Assembly: GCF_010731615.1 (NCBI RefSeq)
Contig: NZ_AP022618.1
Location: forward strand, 4,030,001 to 4,094,000
Source of the DNA: Mycolicibacterium insubricum
GTDB taxonomy: Bacteria > Actinomycetota > Actinomycetes > Mycobacteriales > Mycobacteriaceae
Direction: 5' to 3'
DNA: 64,000 nucleotides
Shown: piece after piece, positions 27,144 through 35,662 of the stretch
How positions within the stretch are numbered: the first letter of the stretch is position 1
How the letters are laid out: each line of letters begins with the position of its first letter
Notes under the pieces: generated by a model
Seen by the model: the letters and a program-made list of their open reading frames with translations, nothing else
Told to the model about the DNA's origin: nothing
Databases searched by the model: none
Program-made: the position numbers and the translations under genes

Positions 27144-27551
27144 TCACCGCAACACACCAACGATCAGGATGACCGTCGCTGCGATGATCGCGGGCGCCAG
27201 CGAGGCAAGCAGAAAATCGACGACGCCCTCCTTCGCCGGCGACGCGGTGTGCTCGCCCGCGGCTGCCGGCGCGAACCTCCGGCCGGCACCCCAGATCGCC
27301 GCCAACTGCGTTGCCAGCCAGTTGGCGTAGGTGCCATAGGTCAGCAGCGCCACGGTAACGATCTGCCAGACGTGCCCGAGATGGACATACGGCCACAGCA
27401 GACCGATGACGATGAGAAGGGGGCCGTTGGTGATGCCCTGCAGGTGACTGGCCACACCCATCCGCGGGTTCTTCACCGCCGGATTCAACAGCCCGGTCAG
27501 CAGACCGAGCAGAAAGAGAACGAGACCCAGTACGAACAGGAGAACCTGCAC
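27144..27551 (-). CDS. HabA-like (hydroxylaminobenzene mutase) membrane protein
   Basis: 135 residues with four membrane segments. FVLGLVLFLLGLLTGLLNPAVKNPRMGVASHLQG followed by NGPLLIVIGLLWP and YGTYANWLATQLAAIWGAG resembles HabA and related small membrane proteins. HabA rearranges hydroxylaminobenzene to 2-aminophenol in nitroarene metabolism, but many homologues have no tested activity. GTG 27551 is fixed by TATAGT 6 nt upstream, shortening the open frame that reaches 27638. Confidence 0.72.
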   Translation of the reverse strand: MQVLLFVLGLVLFLLGLLTGLLNPAVKNPRMGVASHLQGITNGPLLIVIGLLWPYVHLGHVWQIVTVALLTYGTYANWLATQLAAIWGAGRRFAPAAAGEHTASPAKEGVVDFLLASLAPAIIAATVILIVGVLR

Positions 27552-27557
27552 AGTCGG

Positions 27558-27563
27558 ACTATA
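27558..27563 (-). promoter_or_regulatory. -10 box, leaderless HabA-like gene
   Basis: TATAGT (minus strand) ends 6 nt before GTG 27551. Confidence 0.6.
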
Positions 27564-27619
27564 CGACCGCGAATGGCGCCCCGGCGTCGGATCTACGTAC
27601 GTACTCGGTAGTCGCCCCT

Positions 27620-28264
27620 TCAGCCCGGCAACTCGCACACAAGGAGATGGAAGGCGCCGTCGCCAGCGCCGACGCGCCTGTCGTCGACCTGGCCAAAACC
27701 CGCCTCGCGGATGACCTGCACGATTTCGTCGATGGGGCGCAACCGGAATCCATGTCGGGTAAAAGGCATTTTGGCCATCTGATGCGGATCACCGACCCCG
27801 AGCACCAGCCGGCCACCCGGTCGCAGCACCCTGGCCAGCTCACGCAGAGCCGCGGCGAGGTCCGCGACGAAATAGATCGTGTTCGTCGAGATGATTGCGT
27901 CCAGCGCGGAGTCGTCGAGAGGCAGGCTCTCCATCCGACCGGAATTGAGCTGCAAACGCCCGCTCAAAATCGGATCGGAGAACCGGCGCTTCGCTTGTGC
28001 GAGCATCGTTTCCGACATCTCGATGCCGTGGACCATCGTGCCGTCGCAATCCAGTAGGAGCTCGAGTCCGACGCCTCCCCCGAACCCGATGTCGGCGACC
28101 CGGACTCCTGGTACACAACCCGCGGCGGCGACCGCCGCGACGACAATCGAGCGATTCCCACGATTGAGCAGCCGTGAGACAACTCGGCCTGCAAACCCGG
28201 TGGGTTTACCGAGCTGGCGAGCCAGCGCGGTGAGGGCCCGTTCGACAAGGGGCATGGCGATCAT
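27620..28264 (-). CDS. Class I SAM-dependent methyltransferase
   Basis: 214 residues. Motif I is VADIGFGGGVGLELLLD, followed by VHGIEMSETMLAQA and the Methyltransf_11 pattern IISTNTIYFV, then LARVLRPGGRLVLG. ATG 28264 overlaps the TGA of the upstream VOC gene (TGATG), giving translational coupling and excluding the longer frame to 28363. The substrate is unknown. The coupling with a VOC protein suggests a small two-gene detoxification or modification unit. Confidence 0.8.
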   Translation of the reverse strand: MIAMPLVERALTALARQLGKPTGFAGRVVSRLLNRGNRSIVVAAVAAAGCVPGVRVADIGFGGGVGLELLLDCDGTMVHGIEMSETMLAQAKRRFSDPILSGRLQLNSGRMESLPLDDSALDAIISTNTIYFVADLAAALRELARVLRPGGRLVLGVGDPHQMAKMPFTRHGFRLRPIDEIVQVIREAGFGQVDDRRVGAGDGAFHLLVCELPG

Positions 28265-28686
28265 CAGACCAACCCCCGCTGTTCGTTCACGGTGGCGAGC
28301 GCGGCCTTCAGCCCGACACGGTGCCCGTCGGGGTCGCACACGATCGCGAAACGCTGACCCCATGGCATATCCGCGGGGGTCTTGAGCACCACCACACCGT
28401 CGACCCGAAGTCCGTCGACCACCGCGTCCAGTTGCGCCGGGCTGTCCAGTTCAAAATCCATCTGCGGCCCACCCGGCGACGGTTGCGGTTCGGATTCGTC
28501 CCACCACGACGCGAACCCCGTCGAATGCAACACCACGGAGATACCCGTATCGACCGAAACCCAGGCCTCCGCCGGCCCCGCGCCATGACGGTTCCTCGGG
28601 ATGAACGCGACCCCGAGCCGTTCGTAGAACTCGCGGCTGCGCGCAAGATTCGCCACGATGAGGTTGACCTGCACGACGGCGACCAT
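28264..28686 (-). CDS. VOC family protein (bleomycin-resistance-like fold)
   Basis: 140 residues: a single VOC domain with VNLIVANLARSREFYERLGVAF and MDFELDSPAQLDAVVDGL, ending IVCDPDGHRVGL. ATG 28686 has GGAGG 8 nt upstream and is preferred to GTG 28692. Such proteins either sequester small toxins or act as metal-dependent lyases or dioxygenases. Coupled TGATG to the following methyltransferase gene. Confidence 0.8.
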   Translation of the reverse strand: MVAVVQVNLIVANLARSREFYERLGVAFIPRNRHGAGPAEAWVSVDTGISVVLHSTGFASWWDESEPQPSPGGPQMDFELDSPAQLDAVVDGLRVDGVVVLKTPADMPWGQRFAIVCDPDGHRVGLKAALATVNEQRGLV

Positions 28687-28790
28687 CTTCACAGCCTCCG
28701 GCTACCGCGTCGTCACGTCAACAACGCGCTGCGCCCATCGGGCTGGAAGTGCGAATTCGCCGTCGTCATGGGACGTCTTTCGGCCCGCAG

Positions 28791-29201
28791 TCAGGCAGCG
28801 CCCGTCGCGCCCGGTGCGATCACGTCGAGTCCCAACGAGCGGGCTGCATCCCCAAGCCGATGGTCGTAGGTGAGAATCGCCGCGGCGTCGAGGCGCACCG
28901 CGGACTCCAGATGCACCGCATCGAGCGTGCGCAGGAACGGCATCGGCAACAGGCCGACGCTGCGGTACACGGCCCGGTCAAGGGCGGCGAGCGCGACGCC
29001 GTCGAGGACAAGGGTGACGTCAGCCTGTTCGAGGCCTTCTCGGACGGCGATGCGGCGCAACTCCGTCTCGGTGAGATCACTGGAGACCAGCACCGCCGAC
29101 GTCTGATCGAGCCATTCCACCAGTGCGGCACTCTCCGGCTGTTCGATCAGCAGAGCTCCAAGAGCGGAGGTGTCGACATAGATGACCAGGCGGCCCGTCA
29201 C
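28791..29201 (-). CDS. VapC-type PIN-domain ribonuclease toxin
   Basis: 136 residues. The four acidic PIN residues are visible: Asp10 (YVDTSALGALL), Glu45/Glu47 (DLTETELRR), Asp94 (RTLDAVHLESA) and Asp113/Asp118 (TYDHRLGDAA). VapC toxins cut specific tRNA or rRNA sites and are held inactive by their VapB. The start overlaps the antitoxin stop (GTGA), the standard coupled layout. Confidence 0.9.
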   Translation of the reverse strand: MTGRLVIYVDTSALGALLIEQPESAALVEWLDQTSAVLVSSDLTETELRRIAVREGLEQADVTLVLDGVALAALDRAVYRSVGLLPMPFLRTLDAVHLESAVRLDAAAILTYDHRLGDAARSLGLDVIAPGATGAA

Positions 29202-29476
29202 AGCCGGTCCGCGCGCAGATCGTCAAGAGTCTCCGAAACACTCTGCGTCGCAGGCTTTCTCTTGATGGCCAGGGCCGCCCATCCTCCGTCTCGCTTCGCC
29301 GGGCGGACAATGGTCAGCGTCGGCGCGGGGGCGTCGATCGGCACGATCTTTCCCACGGGCACACCGCTGTTCGTCACAACGAACGAGCGTCCCTCGCTCA
29401 CCGCCCGGAGCACACGCCCGGACTCGTTGCGCAACTCCCGTTGCGACAAGCTTTCCATCTGAGGGTCTGCGCTCAC
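29198..29476 (-). CDS. VapB/Phd-type antitoxin
   Basis: 92 residues from GTG 29476. SLSQRELRNESGRVLRAVSEGRSFVVTNSGVPVGKIVP is a Phd/YefM-like DNA-binding fold (about 10-55), and the C-terminal part (SVSETLDDLRADRL) would clamp the toxin. The start is chosen because TACGTT lies 7 nt upstream; ATG 29497 (inside the operator) and ATG 29458 are alternatives. A perfect inverted repeat at 29487-29502 overlaps the promoter, as expected for autorepression by the VapBC complex. Confidence 0.85.
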   Translation of the reverse strand: MSADPQMESLSQRELRNESGRVLRAVSEGRSFVVTNSGVPVGKIVPIDAPAPTLTIVRPAKRDGGWAALAIKRKPATQSVSETLDDLRADRL

Positions 29477-29483
29477 GCCATCT

Positions 29484-29489
29484 AACGTA
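29484..29489 (-). promoter_or_regulatory. -10 box of vapBC
   Basis: TACGTT (minus strand) ends 7 nt before GTG 29476 and touches the operator. Confidence 0.5.
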
Positions 29490-29502
29490 GCACGCATGCT
29501 AC
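29487..29502. promoter_or_regulatory. VapBC operator
   Basis: GTAGCA-CGCA-TGCTAC is a perfect inverted repeat with 4-nt spacer immediately upstream of vapB. Confidence 0.65.
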
Positions 29503-29697
29503 ACGCTCACCGGGAATGAACGACCGGATCGCGCTCGAGCTGCGGGCGTTGAACCAGCCGGATCGGCGCGGCAGGCCGGTGCGCGCCCTACCCTGAGGCC
29601 ACAGGAATGGGGGACCTGCCCCAGAGGCCACGGGCACGGCATCGACTTTTACGACGACTGACTCAAGACCCGCTCGTCGTGCAAGACCGTCCGCCGG

Positions 29698-29817
29698 TCA
29701 CCGGCGCCAGGAATCGATCACCGCGACCCCGGTGTGATCGAAGTCCTTCACGTTCCTCGTCGCGCAGGACGCTTCGCGCGCCAGGCAGATCGCGGCGATC
29801 TGGGCGTCCGCCACCAT
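29698..29817 (-). pseudogene. C-terminal remnant of a second vapC
   Basis: MVADAQIAAICLAREASCAT followed by RNVKDFDHTGVAVIDSW is the end of a VapC PIN domain (the third acidic residue region, then the RNxxDF motif). The remaining two thirds, including the first catalytic Asp, are absent. The homology stops exactly where a GTGCACTCCCGAT-type repeat begins. No antitoxin gene remains upstream. The rest of the 29503-30085 gap shows no gene. Confidence 0.75.
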
Positions 29818-30047
29818 CGGGAGTGCACTGGGAGGTGGTTTTCGGATCGGGAGTGCACTGGGCGTGGCGTTTTCGCCCGAATCGGGGTTTACGAGCAAGC
29901 TCACTGCACTGCCGATCCAGAAACCACGGCTGAGCGCACTGTCGACGCCCTGTCGACGCCCGAACCCCGTTCACCGCACTCCCGATCACGCTCAACGCAC
30001 TCTCGACGGCCAAGAACCGGCCCGATGCACTCCCGACCGCACGCCGA
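29816..30047. repeat. Cluster of short direct and inverted repeats
   Basis: ATCGGGAGTGCACTGGG occurs twice in direct orientation (29816-29832 and 29846-29862). Degenerate inverted versions follow (GCACTGCCGATCC, GCACTGTCGACG, GCACTCCCGATC, GCACTCTCGACGG, GCACTCCCGACCG) through about 30047. There is no coding capacity and no transposase. Confidence 0.65.
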
Positions 30048-30085
30048 TACCCCACAAACAACACCGGCTACTTTCGTAACAGGAC

Positions 30086-31165
30086 CTACACGTTGAACCG
30101 GAACTCCACCACGTCCCCGTCGGCCATGACGTAGTCCTTGCCCTCCATCCGGACCTTGCCGGCGGCCTTGGCGGCGGCCATCGAACCGGCCTCCAGCAGA
30201 TCGGCGAACGACACGATCTCGGCCTTGATGAAGCCCTTCTCGAAGTCCGTGTGGATCACCCCGGCGGCCTTGGGCGCAGTGTCACCCTGGTGAATGGTCC
30301 ACGCGCGGGCCTCTTTCGGACCTGCGGTCAGATAGGTCTGCAGCGACAGGGTGTGAAAACCGGCGCGGGCCAACGCATCCAGACCGCGTTCGGTCTGCCC
30401 GATCGACTCCAGCAGCTCCAGTGCCGACTCGTCGTCGAGTTCGGCGAGCTCCGCCTCGATCTTGGCGTCGAGGAACACCGCGTCGGCCGGCGCTACCAGC
30501 TCGCGCAACTCGGCGATCTTGTCCTCGTCGCCGAGCACCGACTCGTCGGCGTTGAAGACATAGAGGAAGGGCTTTGTGGTCAGCAGGTTCAGCTCGCGCA
30601 GGGCGGCGCTGTCGACGGCCTTGCCTGCTGCGAACAGTGTCTTGCCCGAGTTCAGGATCTCCTGGGCGGCCAGCGCGGCATCGAGCACCGGCTTGCGTTC
30701 CTTGTTGTTGCGGGCTTCCTTCTCCAGCCGGGGCACCGCCTTCTCCAGGGTCTGCATGTCGGCCAGGATCAGCTCGGTCTCGATCACCTCGATGTCCGAG
30801 CGCGGATCCACCCGGCCGTCGACGTGCACCACGTCGTCGTCGGCGAAGACCCGGACCACCTGACATATGGCGTCGCACTCGCGGATGTTGGCCAGGAACT
30901 TGTTGCCCAGCCCGGCCCCCTCCGACGCCCCCTTGACGATGCCGGCGATGTCGACGAAGCGCACCGGGGCGGGCACCAGCTTCTCCGAACCGAAGATCTC
31001 GGCGAGCTGCGCCAGCCGCGGATCGGGCAGCGCCACCATGCCCTCATTGGGCTCGATGGTGGCGAACGGGTAGTTCGCAGCCAACACGTCATTGTTGGTC
31101 AACGCATTGAACAAGGTTGACTTGCCGACGTTGGGCAGGCCGACGATTCCGAGGTTCAGGCTCAC
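30086..31165 (-). CDS. ychF: YchF/OLA1-type P-loop nucleotidase
   Basis: 359 residues, full length. G1 is [15 protein letters not shown]3 is [23 protein letters not shown]; the G4 position reads NADE rather than NKxD, the hallmark of YchF, which prefers ATP. A coiled-coil helical domain and the C-terminal TGS domain (about 275-359, ending [10 protein letters not shown]) follow. It binds ribosomes and acts in stress and translation control. Equivalent to Rv1112. GTG 31165 diverges from the DUF6542 gene. Confidence 0.95.
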   Translation of the reverse strand: MSLNLGIVGLPNVGKSTLFNALTNNDVLAANYPFATIEPNEGMVALPDPRLAQLAEIFGSEKLVPAPVRFVDIAGIVKGASEGAGLGNKFLANIRECDAICQVVRVFADDDVVHVDGRVDPRSDIEVIETELILADMQTLEKAVPRLEKEARNNKERKPVLDAALAAQEILNSGKTLFAAGKAVDSAALRELNLLTTKPFLYVFNADESVLGDEDKIAELRELVAPADAVFLDAKIEAELAELDDESALELLESIGQTERGLDALARAGFHTLSLQTYLTAGPKEARAWTIHQGDTAPKAAGVIHTDFEKGFIKAEIVSFADLLEAGSMAAAKAAGKVRMEGKDYVMADGDVVEFRFNV

Positions 31166-31257
31166 GGGGTCGAAAGTTTACCGGTCTCCGGCGCGGGGTA
31201 TCCCCCGCCGACGACATGCGCGCGCCATCCATGACGGCTGCCCTCAGGCGCAGCCGT

Positions 31258-31263
31258 TACTGT
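31258..31263 (+). promoter_or_regulatory. -10 box, leaderless DUF6542 gene
   Basis: TACTGT ends 6 nt before GTG 31270. Confidence 0.55.
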
Positions 31264-31269
31264 CTACCT

Positions 31270-32472
31270 GTGTCAGCGCAGCGATCCGGCTCCGAAATGG
31301 CGCCCGAGGAGCTCTCCGCATACCCGTCGTTGCGGGGCGTGCCGTGGTGGGCCGCGGTGCTGACCGCCGTCGGCGCGACATTGCTGGGAATCGTGTACGA
31401 CGCCGTTATCGACGGTAATAACCTCTCCTCGGTATTTGCTGTGCTGTATTTCCTGGGCTGTGTGGCCGCGGTCCTCGTGGTGCGCCAGTCCAGCGTGTTC
31501 ACCGCGGTGGTCCAACCGCCGCTGATCCTGTTCGTCGCGGTTCCCGGCACGTACTACCTGTTCCACCGCGACGAGATCAAGGGCATCAAGGACATCCTGA
31601 TCAACTGCGGCTATCCGTTGATCGAGCGTTTTCTGCTGATGTTCACCACCTCGGTCGTGGTGTTGTTGATCGGCATGGCCCGCTGGTACTTCGGCTCGGC
31701 GTCGCGCCGGCCCGCGCGCGCCGCCGCCGAGACCGATACGACGGCCGCCGGCACCGGCGTCGGCGCCAAGGTCGCTGCATTGCTGGGCCTGGCGGGCGCC
31801 GCCGGAGCCAAGGCAATGGGCGCGATCCGCGGCGGTGGCGACGACGAGGAGACCGCGGCGCGGCGCGGCCGGTCGGCCCGCGAGGAGACCCCGCCCCGGC
31901 GCCGTCCGCAGCGCAGCACCGAACACGCCGCCCACGCCCGCCCACCGGCCGATCCCAACGCGCCGCGGCGCCGCCGGCCGGTTCCCGAGGGTTACGAGGA
32001 CGCCGTCGCCCGACGCCGTCGCCCAGCGCCGGAGGGTTACGAGGAGGCGGTGGCCCGTCGGCGCCGCCCGGCTCCCGAGGGCTATTCCGAGCCGCCGCCG
32101 CGCCGTCGGCCGCCGCGTGAGGGCGATCCGAACGCGCCGCGCTACCGTGACGCACCGCCGCCGCGGCGCCGCCCGGCCGCCGAGGACGGGCGCCGGCCCA
32201 GCGGCGACGGGCCGCGTCGTGAGTACCTGGCCGACCGGCCGCGCTACGAGGGCGGCCCGGGATATCGCGGCGAGGATCCCCGCCGCGACGGCCCCCGTGA
32301 GCAGGGTCGGCCGCGGCCGCGCCCCAACCCGTATGCCGAAGAGCGCCCGGAACCCCGTCAGCGTCCCGCACCCGGTGGCACGCATCACCCGGTGTCCCGG
32401 GTCCGCTACCGCGGCGAGGAACCCGGCGACGACGGCTACCACCCCCGCCCGTCACGGCACAGCCGGGACTGA
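31270..32472 (+). CDS. DUF6542-type membrane protein with Arg/Pro repeat tail
   Basis: 400 residues. Four membrane helices (about 20-145) form the DUF6542 core (RGVPWWAAVLTAVGATLLGI...DGNNLSSVF). A disordered, very basic tail follows, with three near-identical units of RRRRPAPEGYEEAVA (about 235-285) and many R-P-R-P stretches. It corresponds to the Rv1111c position between ychF and ispH. The tail could bind nucleic acid or acidic envelope polymers; this is inference. Its start is set by a leaderless promoter, excluding the frame back to 31117. Confidence 0.8.
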   Translation: MSAQRSGSEMAPEELSAYPSLRGVPWWAAVLTAVGATLLGIVYDAVIDGNNLSSVFAVLYFLGCVAAVLVVRQSSVFTAVVQPPLILFVAVPGTYYLFHRDEIKGIKDILINCGYPLIERFLLMFTTSVVVLLIGMARWYFGSASRRPARAAAETDTTAAGTGVGAKVAALLGLAGAAGAKAMGAIRGGGDDEETAARRGRSAREETPPRRRPQRSTEHAAHARPPADPNAPRRRRPVPEGYEDAVARRRRPAPEGYEEAVARRRRPAPEGYSEPPPRRRPPREGDPNAPRYRDAPPPRRRPAAEDGRRPSGDGPRREYLADRPRYEGGPGYRGEDPRRDGPREQGRPRPRPNPYAEERPEPRQRPAPGGTHHPVSRVRYRGEEPGDDGYHPRPSRHSRD

Positions 32473-32478
32473 CCGGGG

Positions 32479-33480
32479 CTAGGTCCGGCGGGCCCGGATC
32501 TCGCGCGGCAGCGCGAACACCAGCGTCTCGTTGGCCGTCGTCACCGGCACCACAGTGGTGAAGTCGTGATCGGCCAGGCGCTCCAGCACCCCGCGAACCA
32601 GCACCTCCGGCACCGACGCCCCACTGGTCACCCCGACCGTCGTCACCCCGTCCAGCCAGGCCGGATCGATATCGGCGGCGTAGTCGACCAGGTAGGCCGA
32701 TCCGGCACCGGCGTTCAGCGCCACCTCCACCAGCCGCACCGAGTTCGACGAGTTGCGCGAACCCACCACGATCACCAGGTCGCACTCCGTGGCCATGGCC
32801 TTCACCGCGACCTGGCGGTTCTGGGTGGCGTAGCAGATGTCGTCGCTGGGCGGATCCTGCAGCTTGGGGAACTTCTCCCGCAGCCGGCTGACCGTCTCCA
32901 TCGTCTCGTCGACGCTCAGCGTGGTCTGCGACAGCCAGATCACCTTGTCCTCGTCACGCACCACGACGGCATCGACGGCGTCGGGCCCGTCGACGAGCTG
33001 GACGTGGTCGGGGGCCTCACCGGCGGTCCCGACCACCTCCTCGTGGCCCTCGTGGCCGATCAGCAGGATGTCGTAGTCGTCGCGGGCGAACCGCTTCGCC
33101 TCGTTGTGCACCTTGGTGACCAGCGGACACGTCGCGTCGATGACCTTCAAATCCCGCTCGGCCGCCGACTCGTGCACGGTCGGGGCCACGCCGTGCGCGG
33201 AGAACACCACGGTGGCTCCCTCGGGCACCTCGTCGGTCTCGTGCACGAACACCGCACCGGCGTTGGCCAGCGTCTCCACGACGTGGCGGTTGTGCACGAT
33301 CTCGTGGCGCACGTAGACCGGTGCACCGAACTTCTCCAGCGCCCGCTCGACGGTCTCGACGGCGCGATCCACGCCCGCGCAGTACCCGCGGGGTTCGGCA
33401 AGCAGCACCCGCTTGCCGTTGGTGGGGGCGGCCACCGAGCGCGATGCACCGGGAATACCCATGTTCACTGATGGCGGCAT
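32479..33480 (-). CDS. ispH: 4-Hydroxy-3-methylbut-2-enyl diphosphate reductase (IspH/LytB)
   Basis: 333 residues. The three cysteines binding the 4Fe-4S cluster are in [22 protein letters not shown] and [10 protein letters not shown]; the catalytic region also has [10 protein letters not shown] and the glutamate-containing [13 protein letters not shown] tail. It makes IPP and DMAPP as the last step of the MEP pathway. Start ATG 33480 is supported by TAGGCT 6 nt upstream. It diverges from the Rv1109c-like gene. Confidence 0.96.
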   Translation of the reverse strand: MPPSVNMGIPGASRSVAAPTNGKRVLLAEPRGYCAGVDRAVETVERALEKFGAPVYVRHEIVHNRHVVETLANAGAVFVHETDEVPEGATVVFSAHGVAPTVHESAAERDLKVIDATCPLVTKVHNEAKRFARDDYDILLIGHEGHEEVVGTAGEAPDHVQLVDGPDAVDAVVVRDEDKVIWLSQTTLSVDETMETVSRLREKFPKLQDPPSDDICYATQNRQVAVKAMATECDLVIVVGSRNSSNSVRLVEVALNAGAGSAYLVDYAADIDPAWLDGVTTVGVTSGASVPEVLVRGVLERLADHDFTTVVPVTTANETLVFALPREIRARRT

Positions 33481-33486
33481 GCCTCC

Positions 33487-33492
33487 AGCCTA
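33487..33492 (-). promoter_or_regulatory. -10 box, leaderless ispH
   Basis: TAGGCT (minus strand) ends 6 nt before ATG 33480. GGAGG also lies there but is too close to serve as a ribosome site. Confidence 0.5.
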
Positions 33493-33553
33493 CTTTCCGC
33501 ACCGCCGCCGACACGACTCGTGCACTGGGACCGACCCCGGACGGCGGCCGTCG

Positions 33554-33559
33554 TAGTCT
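33554..33559 (+). promoter_or_regulatory. -10 box of the Rv1109c-xseA-xseB operon
   Basis: TAGTCT ends 7 nt before ATG 33567. Confidence 0.55.
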
Positions 33560-33566
33560 TGCAGCC

Positions 33567-34133
33567 ATGTCTACTGCACCATATGGGGTTCGACTGCTGG
33601 TCGGGGCGACCGTGATCGCCATCGAGGAGACCAGGCGACTGCCACAGACGATCCTCATGTACCCGATGACCCTGGCCAGCCAGGTGGCCCAGCTGGTGAT
33701 GAAGATGCAGCAGGACGTCGCCGAGCTGGCGATCCGCGGCGACGAGACCCTCGATTCCCTGTTCCCGCCGAAGGACGAACAGCCGCCCTGGGCGACGTTC
33801 GACGAGGACCCGGTAACCCCGGAGGGCGCCGGCAACGGCGAGCGCCTCACCGAAGGCCGCTTCGCCCTGTACTCGGTGACCGAGGACGAGGCGCGGGCCG
33901 CGGTGGCCGCCGAGCAGCCCGACGAGCCCGCCGCACCCGCCGGCAAGGCCGCACCTGCGGTCGCCACCGAGATCGACTACGACGAGCTGACCCTGGCTCA
34001 GTTGCGCTCGCGGTTGCAGTCGCTGTCGGTCGACGAGCTCGAGCAGCTGCTGAGCTACGAGGAGGCGGGGCGCGCCCGCGCTCCGTTCCAGACCCTGCTG
34101 GCCAATCGGATCACCCGCGCCAGCGCCAAGTGA
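33567..34133 (+). CDS. Lipid droplet-associated protein (Rv1109c-like)
   Basis: 188 residues. An amphipathic N-terminal region ([41 protein letters not shown], about 7-50) could lie on a lipid surface. An acidic middle part and a C-terminal SAP-like helical element ([26 protein letters not shown]) follow. The family is annotated as lipid droplet-associated. GTGA overlap with xseA makes it the first gene of an xse operon, conserved in mycobacteria. The upstream frame from 33321 is rejected. Confidence 0.78.
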   Translation: MSTAPYGVRLLVGATVIAIEETRRLPQTILMYPMTLASQVAQLVMKMQQDVAELAIRGDETLDSLFPPKDEQPPWATFDEDPVTPEGAGNGERLTEGRFALYSVTEDEARAAVAAEQPDEPAAPAGKAAPAVATEIDYDELTLAQLRSRLQSLSVDELEQLLSYEEAGRARAPFQTLLANRITRASAK

Positions 34134-35380
34134 GCACCCCGGCCGCCCAGGGCCAATCCGCCGAACACCCGTTTCCCGTCCGGTCGGTCGCGATCCGGGT
34201 GGCCGGCTGGATCGAGAAGCTGGGAAGCGTCTGGGTCGAGGGCCAGATCGCGCAGATGACGGTGCGCCCGAACACAAAGACGGTGTTCATCACGCTGCGT
34301 GACCCGGCCGCCGAGATGTCGCTGCCGTTGACCTGTTCGCGCGATCTGGTGGTCAACGCCCCGGTGAAGCTGACCGAGGGCACCCGGGTAATCGTCTGCG
34401 GCAAACCCAGCTTCTATACCGGACGCGGCACGTTTTCCTTGCGGGTCAATGAGATTCGCGCCGTCGGCATCGGTGAACTGCTGGCCCGCATCGAGCGGCT
34501 GCGCCGGCTGTTGGAGGCCGAGGGCCTCTTCGACCCGCGGCTCAAGCGGCCGGTTCCCTTCCTGCCGGGGACCGTCGGGCTGATCACCGGCCGGGCCAGC
34601 GCCGCCGAGCGCGACGTGGTGTCGGTGGCCGGCACCCGCTGGCCGGCGGTGCGGTTCGCCATCCGCAACACCGCGGTGCAGGGCCCCACCGCCGTCGCGC
34701 AGATCGTGGCGGCGCTGGCCGAGCTCGACGCCGACCCGGCCGTCGAGGTCATCGTGCTCGCCCGCGGCGGCGGCAGCGTGGAGGACCTGCTGCCGTTCTC
34801 CGACGAGACCCTGTGCCGGGCCATCGTGGCGGCGCGCACCCCGATCGTCAGTGCCATCGGCCACGAACCCGACACCCCGCTGTGCGACCTGGTCGCCGAC
34901 CTGCGCGCCGCGACCCCGACCGACGCCGCCAAGCGCATCGTGCCCGACGCCGCCGCCGAGTCCGCGCTGATCGTCGACCTGCACCGGCGCTGCACCCGGG
35001 CGCTGCGCAACTGGGTGGACCGCGAGGACGCCGTCGTCGCCGGGCTGCGCCGCCGCCCGGTGCTCGCCGACCCGCTGGCCGCGGTGGCCGCCCGCGCCGA
35101 GGAGATCGGCCGGGCGCGGGCGGCGATCCGTCGTGATATCGACCGGCGGGTGTCGGTGGAGTCCGAGCGCGTCGGGCATCTGGCGGCGCGGCTGGCCACC
35201 CTGGGCCCGGCCGCGACCCTGGCCCGCGGTTACGCCGTCGTCACCGCCGGTGACCGGGTGCTGCGCTCGGCCGCCGACGCCCCGTCCGGCACTCCGCTGC
35301 GGATCCGGCTGGCCGACGGCGCGGTGACCGCCCGCAGCGACGGCCCCGACCTATCGACAGGAGAAACCGATGAGCAGTGA
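34130..35380 (+). CDS. xseA: Exodeoxyribonuclease VII large subunit
   Basis: 416 residues: an N-terminal OB fold (about 15-110, [25 protein letters not shown]), a catalytic domain (about 125-320) with [14 protein letters not shown] and [18 protein letters not shown], and [26 protein letters not shown] coiled-coil arm and a C-terminal beta segment ([10 protein letters not shown]) follow. With XseB it degrades single-stranded DNA from both ends. It overlaps its upstream neighbour by 4 nt and xseB by 11 nt. Confidence 0.95.
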   Translation: MSTPAAQGQSAEHPFPVRSVAIRVAGWIEKLGSVWVEGQIAQMTVRPNTKTVFITLRDPAAEMSLPLTCSRDLVVNAPVKLTEGTRVIVCGKPSFYTGRGTFSLRVNEIRAVGIGELLARIERLRRLLEAEGLFDPRLKRPVPFLPGTVGLITGRASAAERDVVSVAGTRWPAVRFAIRNTAVQGPTAVAQIVAALAELDADPAVEVIVLARGGGSVEDLLPFSDETLCRAIVAARTPIVSAIGHEPDTPLCDLVADLRAATPTDAAKRIVPDAAAESALIVDLHRRCTRALRNWVDREDAVVAGLRRRPVLADPLAAVAARAEEIGRARAAIRRDIDRRVSVESERVGHLAARLATLGPAATLARGYAVVTAGDRVLRSAADAPSGTPLRIRLADGAVTARSDGPDLSTGETDEQ

Positions 35381-35612
35381 GCCCGATGCGATACCCATTA
35401 GTTCCCTGGGTTACGAGGCCGCCCGCGACGAGCTGATCGAGGTGGTGACCACCCTGGAACGCGGGGTCGGCTCCCTCGACGAGTCGTTGCGATTGTGGGA
35501 AAGGGGCGAAAAGCTGGCAAAACACTGCGAGGCGGCACTGGCCGGAGCCCGGCGGCGCATCGAGGACGCGCTGGCCGCCGCCGACGAGGACCGCGGCGAC
35601 GACGAGGTCTGA
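35370..35612 (+). CDS. xseB: Exodeoxyribonuclease VII small subunit
   Basis: 80 residues, normal size. [19 protein letters not shown] followed by [22 protein letters not shown] is the helical hairpin that docks on the XseA arm. Start ATG 35370 lies within the xseA end, with GGAGAAA upstream. The C-terminus is acidic. Confidence 0.94.
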   Translation: MSSEPDAIPISSLGYEAARDELIEVVTTLERGVGSLDESLRLWERGEKLAKHCEAALAGARRRIEDALAAADEDRGDDEV

Positions 35613-35634
35613 GGGCCCCGCACCACTTTCAAAC

Positions 35635-35648
35635 TGGAACACGTTTCA
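35635..35648. promoter_or_regulatory. KstR operator (3beta-HSD gene)
   Basis: TGGAACACGTTTCA matches TNNAACNNGTTNNA at all fixed positions and abuts the -10 box TATGCT of the leaderless hsd gene. Confidence 0.8.
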
Positions 35649-35650
35649 GT

Positions 35651-35656
35651 TATGCT
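35651..35656 (+). promoter_or_regulatory. -10 box, leaderless hsd
   Basis: TATGCT ends 6 nt before ATG 35663. The KstR site ends 2 nt upstream, a placement suited to repression. Confidence 0.65.
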
Positions 35657-35662
35657 CGGCGC

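Noticed and set aside
28791..29476. VapBC as part of a larger defence island
   Set aside because: Neighbours are VOC, methyltransferase and ychF genes; no restriction, Abi or Cas genes adjoin it.
29503..29697. Promoter or gene between vapBC and the vapC remnant
   Set aside because: No supported frame, promoter pattern or hairpin was seen.
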